A stretch of DNA of 64,000 bases from assembly GCA_945863875.1 (NCBI GenBank), contig CAMBBS010000009.1, forward strand, positions 64,501-128,500, given 5' to 3'. The notes beneath the pieces are model-generated. The model was not told where the DNA came from. It saw only the letters and a list, made by a program, of their open reading frames with translations, and made no database searches. The first letter of the stretch is position 1, and every line of letters starts with the position of its first letter. The translations under genes and the position numbers were made by a program. Shown here one piece after another: positions 10,551 to 20,325 of this stretch. The stretch is from Desulfopila aestuarii DSM 18488 (GTDB taxonomy: Bacteria > Desulfobacterota > Desulfobulbia > Desulfobulbales > Desulfocapsaceae).

Positions 10551-11233
10551 GACCGTACTCCTTCTTTTGTTCCGTCCTCTTGTTGGGCCTGGTGGCCTGT
10601 GCCGCAGAAAAGCAGCCTCGCCTGCCGCAGTTGATAGGGGTGGCAGAGAGCCTGGGAAAAAATGACTGTGCCGCTGTTTATCCACAAGGAAAACGGCAGT
10701 TTGTCCACGCCATCGACTTTGTCATGCAGGGTGGCTCCGGCACGGCGGTGGTCGGCGTGACCAGCCTGAACGGCAATAATATCGCCTGCGCCCTGGTCAC
10801 CGTCGAAGGGCTGACTCTCTTTGAGGCGGTTTTCCGGCATGACGAAAGTTTCAAGGTCAAGCGGGCTGTGCCTCCCTTTGATGCCCCGGAGTTTGCCACG
10901 GGCCTGATCGGCGACATCCGGGCAATATTTCAGCCGCCTCCGGGCCACGGCAACAGGGGGCAATTACTTTTACCGGCACCGGCAGCAGGGCTAACAGCCG
11001 TCTGCCGCTATAAAGATCCGGCCGGCGGGGTGGTTGATGTGCTGCCGGATGTCGGTGGCTGCTGGCAGATAAGGAGCTATACCCCGGACGGCGTATTGGA
11101 TCGCACTATTGTCGGACGCTCCTGCAGAGAGCAGGGCACCGGCCTGATCCCGGACTACATCGAGCTGAAAACCTACGGCCGGACCGGCTATACTCTGAAA
11201 ATGACCTTGATACGTGCTGATAATGTTTTATGA
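10547..11233 (+). CDS. DUF3261-like lipoprotein
   Basis: Lipobox LVAC near the N-terminus; position after the LolA gene as in APE clusters. Confidence 0.65.
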   Translation: MRPYSFFCSVLLLGLVACAAEKQPRLPQLIGVAESLGKNDCAAVYPQGKRQFVHAIDFVMQGGSGTAVVGVTSLNGNNIACALVTVEGLTLFEAVFRHDESFKVKRAVPPFDAPEFATGLIGDIRAIFQPPPGHGNRGQLLLPAPAAGLTAVCRYKDPAGGVVDVLPDVGGCWQIRSYTPDGVLDRTIVGRSCREQGTGLIPDYIELKTYGRTGYTLKMTLIRADNVL

Positions 11234-12498
11234 AATTTAAACTGATATACCCTAAATGGGCCAAACTGGACCGGCAGACGGAGTTCCACCTGCCGCCGCA
11301 TGGCCCGGTGGTCTTTGCCGCGACACTCCCCGAGTATGTTGACGTCGATTTTGTCGATGAAAATCTGCAGGCGATAGATTTTGACGAGGCCGTCGATTTC
11401 GTCGGTATCTCGATGATGCTCACCGTCCAGGTGAAAAGAGGCTGGGCGATTGCCGACAGGTATCGCAAGAAAGGCGTCAAGGTAATCTTTGGCGGCATCG
11501 CCACCATGCTCCATGCTGAGGAGACCATGGCCCACGCCGATGCGGTTTTTCTCGGGGAAGCGGAAGGCCGGATGGAACAGGTGCTTGCCGATTTCCGCCA
11601 GGGAAAGCTGCAGCCCTGCTATGATTTTATCGACGACAGGCCGGATATTGCCCTGGTCGGTCCGGCGCGCCGGGATATCCTCGATCGCAGGCTCTATAAC
11701 TATAAGGGCGTGCAGATGGTCGATCTGGTGCATGCCTCACGCGGCTGCCGTTTCAACTGCTATCCTTGCGCCGTATCCTATCTGGGCGGAAGACAGTTTC
11801 GCCCCCGCCCCATTGACAAGGCGATAGCCGAGATCGCCGGCATTGACAACAACCGGCTGTTTATTGTCGACAATTCCCTGGCTCAGGATACCAAATGGGA
11901 GATGGAGCTGTTTAAGGAGATGATTCCGCTGAAAAAAAAGTGGTGTTCTCATCCCATTGAAGACAAACCGGAAGTCCTTGACCTGGCCGCCCAGGCCGGG
12001 GCCTGGTATGTCTATCAGGCGGTTTTTGATACCTCGGATTACATCAAGGAGCGCATTAAGCGCTACCACGATCACGGTATCGGTGTGGAGGGCACTATTC
12101 TGCTCGGACTGGACGGCCACAATGAGGATAACATCAAGAAACTCATTGATTTCCTCCTGGAGATCAAACTCGATCTTGCCGAATTTACTGTCCTGACGCC
12201 TTTTCCCCACACCAAGGCCTATGCCGAACTGAACCGGCAAAACCGCATCCTGACCCGGGACTGGAATGATTATTCCGCCGATCGGGTGGTCTTTCAGCCG
12301 AAGAATATGTCTCGGGAGCGACTGCAGGAGCTGTTGGATTACGCCTGGAATACCTTCTATCAGGATGAACCGCAATCGATAAAGATGGCCAGACTTTTCC
12401 AGCAGGTTGTGAAAAAAGAAATGGCCGACAATACCTTCAGGCCGCGGGACAGAGAGCTGAGCGGACAATCTTTCGGCAGGCTGGTAACCAGGGAGTAG
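11230..12498 (+). CDS. B12-binding-domain radical SAM protein
   Basis: N-terminal B12-type domain pattern; HASRGCRFNCYPCAVS (Cx3Cx2C). Confidence 0.88.
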   Translation: MKFKLIYPKWAKLDRQTEFHLPPHGPVVFAATLPEYVDVDFVDENLQAIDFDEAVDFVGISMMLTVQVKRGWAIADRYRKKGVKVIFGGIATMLHAEETMAHADAVFLGEAEGRMEQVLADFRQGKLQPCYDFIDDRPDIALVGPARRDILDRRLYNYKGVQMVDLVHASRGCRFNCYPCAVSYLGGRQFRPRPIDKAIAEIAGIDNNRLFIVDNSLAQDTKWEMELFKEMIPLKKKWCSHPIEDKPEVLDLAAQAGAWYVYQAVFDTSDYIKERIKRYHDHGIGVEGTILLGLDGHNEDNIKKLIDFLLEIKLDLAEFTVLTPFPHTKAYAELNRQNRILTRDWNDYSADRVVFQPKNMSRERLQELLDYAWNTFYQDEPQSIKMARLFQQVVKKEMADNTFRPRDRELSGQSFGRLVTRE

Positions 12499-13911
12499 AT
12501 GAACGCTGATTTTTCGCTGGACAGAGAACAGGCCGTACACCGCCTGCTGCAGGGGCCGAAATATCCCAACCAGGAATTTGTCCGCTGCGGTGCCACCTTT
12601 GCCGAGGTGTATGCCATGGCGGACTGGCTGCGTGCTGCGCTGGCCGGCCCGGAGTATCAGGGCGCGGCAGTCTGTCTTGCCGCCGAGAACAAAGCCGTTA
12701 TCGCCGCGGCCCTGTTAGCCTCCCTGGCCGGCGGGCCGACCCTGCTGCTGCCCTATGCGTTTTCCGCCAAGGTGCTGGCCCGGATGCAGCAGGCTGCCGG
12801 GTTTACCACCGTTATCTCGGATGTGCACAGACCTTGGCCGGAAGGGGTACGGGTGATCTGCCCTCAAATGTCAGGGCGGCAAACGGTCGGATCTGCGTTA
12901 TTTTCGATTGACGGCCAGGCGTCACCCCGCGCCGAGCTGCTGAAAATTTTTACCGGCGGGTCCACCGGTACGCCGCAGCTCTGGGCGAAAACCGCCGAAA
13001 ATATTTTCGGCGAAAGCTTTTTCCTGGCCGAGCGGTTCAAGGTGACAGAACGGGACTGTATCATGGCCACCATCCCGCCGTATCATATCTATGGCCTGCT
13101 CTTCTCCGTGGCGCTGCCCCTCGTTTCTTCGGCGGTCGTCGTGGGCGAGACGCCTTCTTTTCCATACGAAATTGCCGAGGCCGCGCGAGCACATCAGGTG
13201 ACTCTTCTCGCCAGCGTTCCGGCGCATTACCGGGCACTGCGCGAGGTGAAAAAAGATATCTCGCTGCGCCTGGCTTTTTCCTCGGCCGGCATGCTCGACG
13301 CCGGCGATAATGAAGCCTTTTGCCGGAGGCACAGGGTGGGTGTGGTGGAGGTGTACGGCTCGACGGAAACCGGCGGCATCGCCACGCGCAACCGGTCGTT
13401 TGGGGAAGATTTCTTTACGCCGTTTCCAACCCTTGACTGGCAGATTATCGAGGAGCGCCTGGCGGTACGTTCGCCTTATATTTCCCCTGATCTCCCCATT
13501 GACTCGGTCGGCTTTTTTACTTCGAGCGATCGGGTGGAGGCGTGCGGGAGAAATGCCTTTGTCCTGAAAGGCCGGGCCGACGCGGTAACCAAGGTAGGAG
13601 GAAAGCGGGTGGATCTCGAAGAAATCCGTGCCCTGATCAAGAAGGTAGCAGGCGTCGCCGACTGTGCGGTCATGGCCTTGGCCGAATCCGGCGGCAGAGA
13701 GCACCACATCGGCGTATTGATTCAGGGGCAAGACGTTGGAGTTGGCATTGACGTTGGGGTTGAGGTTGATACGGAGCTGATCAAAAAAACCCTGGCCGAC
13801 GCCCTCGAACCCTATGCCCTGCCGCGTCGGATGAAAATTGTCGAGCGGATTCCAATGAAAGATAACGGTAAATACGACTGGCCGGGCATCGGCCGGATTT
13901 TACGCACATGA
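12499..13911 (+). CDS. Acyl/aryl-AMP ligase (ANL superfamily)
   Basis: KIFTGGSTGTPQLWAKT, EVYGSTETGGIATR, C-terminal GRADAVTKVGGKRVDLEEI. Confidence 0.9.
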   Translation: MNADFSLDREQAVHRLLQGPKYPNQEFVRCGATFAEVYAMADWLRAALAGPEYQGAAVCLAAENKAVIAAALLASLAGGPTLLLPYAFSAKVLARMQQAAGFTTVISDVHRPWPEGVRVICPQMSGRQTVGSALFSIDGQASPRAELLKIFTGGSTGTPQLWAKTAENIFGESFFLAERFKVTERDCIMATIPPYHIYGLLFSVALPLVSSAVVVGETPSFPYEIAEAARAHQVTLLASVPAHYRALREVKKDISLRLAFSSAGMLDAGDNEAFCRRHRVGVVEVYGSTETGGIATRNRSFGEDFFTPFPTLDWQIIEERLAVRSPYISPDLPIDSVGFFTSSDRVEACGRNAFVLKGRADAVTKVGGKRVDLEEIRALIKKVAGVADCAVMALAESGGREHHIGVLIQGQDVGVGIDVGVEVDTELIKKTLADALEPYALPRRMKIVERIPMKDNGKYDWPGIGRILRT

Positions 13912-15626
13912 GCGACCTTCGTCAAAGTTTTGCCGCAGGCTATGGAGGCCTTTCTGCCTGGGCCGATCTGCTCGACCGGATCAATGTCTTCCCTGTCGCC
14001 GATGGGGACACCGGCACCAATCTGCGCATCAGCCTGGCGCCGCTGCGCGATCTTGATGAAGATCGCGAGAATATTCCCGAACTGCTCGCCCGTACCGCCA
14101 CCGGTAATTCCGGTAATATCGCCGCGGCGTTTTTCCGGGAATTCTGCCGGGCAAAAAGCTACGCCGATCTGGCGGCAAAAGCAGCATCCGGCAGGAATGC
14201 AGCCTGGCAGGCCATTGCCGACCCACGTGCGGGGACGATGCTCACGGTTTTCGACAGCCTTGCCAAGGTTCTTGCACTGCATAGTGACATGACAGCAATG
14301 TATATCCCGCTCACTATTGAGATGCAGGATGCCGTCCGTGACACCTCGCAGCTCCTGCCTGAACTCAAGACTGCCGGGGTGGTCGATTCCGGCGCCTTGG
14401 CCATGTACGTTTTTTTCGATGGATTTTTCCGGCAGGTCACCCGGCAAAAAGATGAATCCTGTTCCATTCTTGATCTCTTTGCCGGCAAATTAGTCATCAA
14501 CAGCTCCTTTCGACCGGAAATCAGTGACGGCTATTGTGTTGATGCGGTCATTCAAATGGCTGATACAAACGCCGCGGTTGAAGACTCCCTTGCAGCGATG
14601 GGCGGGAGCGTGGTCATGGTGAAAGATGAAGCGATGCTCAAGGTTCATCTCCACACCACCGACCTCGACCGGTTGCGCGGAGGGCTTGGATCGTTCGGTG
14701 CTATCGTCCACTGGTCTGCTGAGGAAATCAATCAAGGAACCGTGGAGCAATATTCCCAACCTGTGGAGAAATCAGCTCTTCATATTGTCACCGATGCTGC
14801 CGGGTCGACGACCAGGGACATGGCCCGGCAACTTGGTATGACCCTGCTTGACAGTTATATAATAACGGGTGACAGCTCAAGGCCCGAAAGTCTCTATCGC
14901 CCGGAACAGATCTATCCTTTGATGCGGAGTGGCGTAAAGATAACCACCGCCCAGGCCTCTAATTATGAAAGGCATCAACACTATCAGAGTATTGGGCAGC
15001 AGTTCGGCCGTTCCCTGTATCTCTGTGTCGGCTCCGCTTTTACCGGTAACTACGATACTGCCGCGGCGTGGAAGAAAGAACATGATTTCGACGATCTGCT
15101 GAAGGTGATCGATACCGGCGCAGCCTCCGGGCGGCTTGCCCTCATTGCCCTGCTCACCGCCCGGCAGGCAAAGCGTATTGCCAGTCCGGATGACGTCATT
15201 GGTTTTGCACGAAAGGCCATTGCCGATTGTGAAGAGTTTGTCTTCATCGATGAGCTGAAATATCTGGTGGCCGGTGGCCGGATTTCCAGAACAAGCGGAT
15301 TTTTCGGCGACCTGTTGTCGATGAAACCGGTGGTCAGCCCGACCAGTGTGGGCGTGCAGAAAGTGGGGGTGGTCCACAGTAGAAAGGGGCAACTCGCCTT
15401 TGCCATGGCAAGGCTGGAGAAGCGGTTTGAAAGATCCGCCGCACCGGTGGTTATGCTGCAGTATACCGATAATGAACAGTGGGTGGGGGATTTTGTCCGG
15501 CAGCAGATAGAGGTGCTTTTGCCGGAAGCGGAAATCCTGCTTGTCCCGCTGTCGCTGACTTCCGGGGTGCACATGGGGCCGGGAACCTGGTCGATAGCCT
15601 TCAGTTCATCCTCTGCCGAAACATGA
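13908..15626 (+). CDS. DhaL (Dak2)-DegV fusion protein
   Basis: N-terminal INVFPVADGDTGTNLRIS (DhaL); C-terminal HIVTDAAGSTTRDMARQLGMTLLDSYI...VKITTAQAS (DegV/FakB-like). Confidence 0.88.
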   Translation: MSDLRQSFAAGYGGLSAWADLLDRINVFPVADGDTGTNLRISLAPLRDLDEDRENIPELLARTATGNSGNIAAAFFREFCRAKSYADLAAKAASGRNAAWQAIADPRAGTMLTVFDSLAKVLALHSDMTAMYIPLTIEMQDAVRDTSQLLPELKTAGVVDSGALAMYVFFDGFFRQVTRQKDESCSILDLFAGKLVINSSFRPEISDGYCVDAVIQMADTNAAVEDSLAAMGGSVVMVKDEAMLKVHLHTTDLDRLRGGLGSFGAIVHWSAEEINQGTVEQYSQPVEKSALHIVTDAAGSTTRDMARQLGMTLLDSYIITGDSSRPESLYRPEQIYPLMRSGVKITTAQASNYERHQHYQSIGQQFGRSLYLCVGSAFTGNYDTAAAWKKEHDFDDLLKVIDTGAASGRLALIALLTARQAKRIASPDDVIGFARKAIADCEEFVFIDELKYLVAGGRISRTSGFFGDLLSMKPVVSPTSVGVQKVGVVHSRKGQLAFAMARLEKRFERSAAPVVMLQYTDNEQWVGDFVRQQIEVLLPEAEILLVPLSLTSGVHMGPGTWSIAFSSSSAET

Positions 15627-16327
15627 AACCAGCCGTCATTATCCCTGTTTACAATCACGGCCGGCAGATTGGCGAGGTTGTCCGGCGAACCCTGAAACTT
15701 GGTTTTGCTGTTTTTGTCGTCGATGACGGCTCAACGGATGGCACAGCCCAGGTTATCGAGGCGATCAGCGGCATCACTGTCCTGCGCCATGCCGTCAACC
15801 TCGGCAAAGGTGCGGCCATTCTTACCGGTTTGGCGGCGGCACATGAAAACAAATGCGATTGGGCCATTACCCTGGACGGCGATGGCCAACATAACCCTGA
15901 AGATGCCGGGGCATTGCTGGATGCGGTGAGTGTTGCGGAGCGCTGCATTGTCATCGGTAAGCGGCAGGGGATGGAAGAGCAACAAAATGTGCCCTGGACC
16001 AGCAGATTCGGTCGCAGGTTTTCTAACTTCTGGGTCTGGGTGGCCGGTGGGCCGCGGGTGGAGGATTCCCAGTCCGGGTTCAGGCTCTATCCTGTTCCGG
16101 AGGCCCTGCAGCTGGGGGTTGAAGCCCGGCGCTACCAGTTCGAGGTGGAAATACTGGTCAAAGCCCGGCAGCATGGGATGAAGACCAAAGCTGCGCCCGT
16201 GTCGGTCGTCTATCAGGCAAAGGGCGAGCGAGTCAGCCATTTTCGGCCCTGGCGTGACTTTATGCGTAATTCAGCCACCTTCAACAGACTGATCTTTGCC
16301 CGTATCTTCAGGGTATTTCGCCGATGA
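15624..16327 (+). CDS. Family 2 glycosyltransferase
   Basis: MKPAVIIPVYNHGRQIGEVV...VFVVDDGSTDGTAQ, LDGDGQH. Start is the ATG at 15624 overlapping the upstream stop; the track start at 15479 is too early. Confidence 0.9.
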
Positions 16328-17193
16328 ACGGCTTCTGGTATAAACTGCTTGTCCGGCTTGCCAACCGAACTGGATCGTGGTTCTTTGCCCTTGTCTCGAG
16401 GATTATCGCCGTCGGGTATTTTGTCTTTTCCGGACGGGTTCCTGAAAGTCGCCGTTTCTATGCAGCTCTTTTTCCCGAGCGTGGACGGTTCTACCACCTC
16501 TGGTGCACTTTCCAGCAATTTCAGAATTTCACCACCATCCATTTCGACCGGTTCTTGATGGCCAAAGCCAGACCAACGACTTTTACCGCCGAGGGGTGGG
16601 AGAATATGGCAGCTGTCAGCGGCCAAAAGGGCGGCATTCTGCTTATGTCTCACCTCGGTAACTGGGAAATGGCGGCAACGCTGCTCAAACAACGGGAAAA
16701 AGATCTGCAGCTCCTGCTCTATATGGGCATGAAAGAAAAAGAAGGTGTGGAACGAGTGCAAAAAGAGGAGCTGCGCCGATGCGGAATAACCATCATCGCG
16801 GCAGATAAGGAAAACAGTTCACCGTTTACTGCCGTGGAGGGCATTCGCTTTCTGCAGTCGGGCGGTTTGGTTTCCATGGCGGGGGATATCGTCTGGCGCA
16901 GCGACCAGCGCAAGGTGCGGGTGACCTTTCTGGGACATGATGCCTACCTGCCGGAAGCACCTTTCGTCTTCGCCCTGGTTTCAGGTGCGCCGCTGCTGGT
17001 CTTTTTTGTCTTTCGCACCGGTAAAAGCAGCTATCATTTTACCCTTTGCGAACCGATTGTCATCCAGCCGACATCCCGCCAGGCCCGGCCCGAGGCCATT
17101 GCCCGGGCCGCCCAGCAATATGCCGACCTGCTGGAACAGTCCCTGCGACAACATCCCTGCGAATGGTACCATTTCGGTCGTTTTATTTACTGA
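16324..17193 (+). CDS. LpxL/HtrB-like lysophospholipid acyltransferase
   Basis: SHLGNWEMAATLL motif; GLVSMAGDIVWRSDQRKVRVTFLG. Confidence 0.82.
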   Translation: MNGFWYKLLVRLANRTGSWFFALVSRIIAVGYFVFSGRVPESRRFYAALFPERGRFYHLWCTFQQFQNFTTIHFDRFLMAKARPTTFTAEGWENMAAVSGQKGGILLMSHLGNWEMAATLLKQREKDLQLLLYMGMKEKEGVERVQKEELRRCGITIIAADKENSSPFTAVEGIRFLQSGGLVSMAGDIVWRSDQRKVRVTFLGHDAYLPEAPFVFALVSGAPLLVFFVFRTGKSSYHFTLCEPIVIQPTSRQARPEAIARAAQQYADLLEQSLRQHPCEWYHFGRFIY

Positions 17194-17540
17194 TGACAAT
17201 GCTGTTTATTCGCTTTATTTTCATTTATTTAAGGGAAATATCCAATATTTTGACCGGTTCCTCGAATGTCTTCCCACCATGACGCTTGCCTGCCGGTATG
17301 AAAGAGCTTTCATCACGTCACGGGGAACTTGTTTCTCCTGGAGCCCCGACCAGAAGGACCGGGCTTTACGGCGTGTTTTTGGTAGTGTAGTCTTCCTGTG
17401 GAGGTACGCGACAACAGGAGAAGGAAATTTGTCTGCATCGAGGATTTGGTTGAAGGAGACGATGCGCTTTAGTGCTACGCCTGCAGCGAAGCCGTTGTCA
17501 AAAAAATAACATGGCCAAGGAGAAACCCACAACGGCATGG

Positions 17541-17591
17541 GGAGCCGTAACGAAATAGGTTGAAAGGGCCTGGTTATTTCGTAACGGCTCC
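17541..17591. terminator. Perfect 17-bp inverted repeat with 17-nt loop between convergent genes; possible bidirectional terminator
   Basis: ggagccgtaacgaaata (17541-17557) / tatttcgtaacggctcc (17575-17591); no clear T tract. Confidence 0.5.
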
Positions 17592-17603
17592 TGGGCCGGA
17601 TAT

Positions 17604-17978
17604 TTAATATCCGCTGCCGACGATTAGATTACCACTCGTCTTTTTGGCATAGGTGTGTTTCAATTTGCCGGTCCATTCATATTCCACCCAAACCCCTTCG
17701 GGGCTGGCCTTCATAAGGGCGTCATACACAGGCGGCGCTTTTTCTTTCAAACTCTCTCCGGCAAGGGTAGGATGAACCAGCATTTTGCCGTTTTCCTCCA
17801 TCACGAAGACATACGGTTCAACGGAGTCAGCTTTAATTGTGGTTACGTCGGTACCCTTTTCAATACTCGCCACAATAGCATCTACATTGTTGCTTATTGC
17901 CGATTCATCAACAGCATAGGCACCACTTACTACAAAAAGCATCACCAGCACTGATACAAACACAGATAGTCTTTTCAT
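17604..17978 (-). CDS. Small secreted single-cache-like protein
   Basis: MKRLSVFVSVLVMLFVVSGAYA signal peptide; YVFVMEENGKMLVHPTLAGESL...GVWVEYEWT cache pattern. ATG at 17978 preferred. Confidence 0.75.
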   Translation of the reverse strand: MKRLSVFVSVLVMLFVVSGAYAVDESAISNNVDAIVASIEKGTDVTTIKADSVEPYVFVMEENGKMLVHPTLAGESLKEKAPPVYDALMKASPEGVWVEYEWTGKLKHTYAKKTSGNLIVGSGY

Positions 17979-18793
17979 ATTTTCCTCCCATGTTGAGTGC
18001 AGTCTGCAGGGAATCTGTACAATGCAGACACCCGGGCAAACCTGCTTTCCGGTAGCATCTTGTTTCAGAACCTTCCTCTGAAACATTGGAACACATAGTT
18101 TCCGCCGACAATCCACAGTTGATTGAAGTCACCTCCTTTGTTATGGATTGACCAAAAAGGATCAAACGAAGCAGTACCCTTACCGCTCCAAATTGCATGG
18201 ATGGAGTTCTTTTAAAAAAAAATTAGAGCAATAAACCATAGAATGTTAAGCACATACCGTGCCAACTCGAAAGAATGCACAATTCAGGCATCTGCACACG
18301 ATCGGCACCATTAAACTGTTGCGCAGGAACCCATTTTTGCGCTGCCAATGCGCAAAATTTGCCGGTCTGTCCACAACGTTAAAATATCTCCTTCAACAAT
18401 AACCGGGTGGGGTTAAATGCTTGGGAGGTGTAAGAAGACAATGATACGCCAGGAAGAATTCAGAATTCTCCGCAAAAACTGATGAATTGTAGCACCAATA
18501 CAACAAGATAACAATAAATATCTCGGTTTGCCTCCCTTGGCGAAAATTCACCTTCAGCAGTTGAAAATGTCGTTACCTCTGCTCGGTTGCGGCCTTGCTG
18601 TGCATCTCCATCACATGCTCACGTTCACCGTCTGATCGCCTGTTGTACCCCTTTGCCCCCTCGATTCAATATTTCCTTTTGAAATTGCCAAAAACTGTGT
18701 AGTATCCGACTCAACTTTCCGTCTGACCACTGTAATGGTAATGATATAAGTAGTTATTATTTTAGTAATTTTCCTCGTTCGCCGCTTTCTATT

Positions 18794-19051
18794 ATGACCA
18801 GAGATGAATTTAAAGATAAAATCCTGACAATTCTTACCGAAGATTTTGAATTTGAACAGCCGGGCCTGGATGACAACCTCCGGGATGACCATGGTTTTGA
18901 TAGTATCGATGCCATTGAACTGCTGGGGAAAATAGAACTTCTTCTCGGCTTTTCCTTCACCCGGGAAGAAAAGGAAAAGGCTATGGAAATCAGGACGATT
19001 AGTGATATCCTTGATTATGTTGAAGGAATTCAACACTCTCGAAACTCCTAG
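18794..19051 (+). CDS. Acyl carrier protein
   Basis: HGFDSIDAIELLGKIE phosphopantetheine motif. Confidence 0.9.
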   Translation: MTRDEFKDKILTILTEDFEFEQPGLDDNLRDDHGFDSIDAIELLGKIELLLGFSFTREEKEKAMEIRTISDILDYVEGIQHSRNS

Positions 19052-19065
19052 GCTGGCCTCTTTTC

Positions 19066-20325
19066 ATGAAACGACGTGTTGTCATCACTGGTTGCTCGGC
19101 CATTACTCCCATTGGTTACGGAAAAAACGATATTATCGACAGTCTCAGGCAGGGTAAATCCGGAGTCGGCTTCCTGCGTGATGACGGCCTGTTGTCAAAG
19201 CACATCCACTCCCGTGTCTTCGGCACGGTGGATTACCCCATCGACTACGGCTTCAAGCGGCAATACCGCAAAACCATGGGTCCGGTGGCCTACTATGCCT
19301 GTCAGGTGGCCAAAGATGTTCTGGAAAGCTCCGGGCTGAGCCAGGAATTTATTACTTCCGGCCGTCTCGGGGTGGCCTTTGGTTCCACCCATGGCAGCCC
19401 GACCGTGCAGCGGGAAATCTACAAGACCTTTTTCAGCGATCTCGAATCAAAATTTTCTTCCATCGGCGCGGTCGATTATCTGCGTTCCATGGTGCACACG
19501 ACGGCGGTGAACATCAGCCGCATGTTCGGCATCACCGGGCGGATCATTGCCTCGTCCACCGCCTGCACAACCAGCAGTCAATCCATTGGCTTTGGGTATG
19601 AAACGATCAAATACGGCATGCAGGATGCGATGATCTGCGGGGGCGCGGATGAGTATGATACCACCACGGTGGCGGTTTTTGATAACCTGCTCGCCTGTTC
19701 GGTGAAGTACAACCAGACGCCGCAGTGCACCCCGCGTCCTTTTGATGCCGGTCGAGACGGCCTGGTGGTCGGTGAGGGCGGTGGCGCGGTACTACTTGAA
19801 GAGTACGAGTCGGCAAAAAAACGTGGCGCGGACATCCTGGGCGAAGTCATCGGATTTGCCTGCAACAACAACGGCGGAGATCTGATCCTGCCCAACCTCG
19901 ACGGCATTACGGCAACCCTGCGACTCGCCCTTAAAGACGCGGAGATCCTTGCCAAAGATGTCGATTTTGTCAGCGCCCACGCCACGGCGACGAAAATGGG
20001 TGATGTCATCGAGGCCCAGGCCATTGACGCCGTGTATGGCGGCGACCCGCTGAACAGGCCGCTGGTCACTGGTCTGAAAAGCTATATGGGCCATACCATG
20101 GGAACCTGTGGGGTGATCGAGACCATTTTGACCCTGTACATGATGGAACAGAGCTTTATTGCTCCGACGCTGAATCTGGAAAATGTTGATGAACGCTGCA
20201 GCATGCTGCGGCATACCCGTGAATTGACGGAGACTGAGACGAAAATAGCAGCGATTCAAAATTTTGCCTTTGGTGGAGTGAATACCTGTCTGCTTGTGAA
20301 AAATGGCAGAGATGCAGAATTATAA
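19066..20325 (+). CDS. FabF-like beta-ketoacyl-ACP synthase
   Basis: ASSTACTTSSQS, AHATATKMGD, YMGHTMGTCG (Cys-His-His). Confidence 0.92.
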   Translation: MKRRVVITGCSAITPIGYGKNDIIDSLRQGKSGVGFLRDDGLLSKHIHSRVFGTVDYPIDYGFKRQYRKTMGPVAYYACQVAKDVLESSGLSQEFITSGRLGVAFGSTHGSPTVQREIYKTFFSDLESKFSSIGAVDYLRSMVHTTAVNISRMFGITGRIIASSTACTTSSQSIGFGYETIKYGMQDAMICGGADEYDTTTVAVFDNLLACSVKYNQTPQCTPRPFDAGRDGLVVGEGGGAVLLEEYESAKKRGADILGEVIGFACNNNGGDLILPNLDGITATLRLALKDAEILAKDVDFVSAHATATKMGDVIEAQAIDAVYGGDPLNRPLVTGLKSYMGHTMGTCGVIETILTLYMMEQSFIAPTLNLENVDERCSMLRHTRELTETETKIAAIQNFAFGGVNTCLLVKNGRDAEL

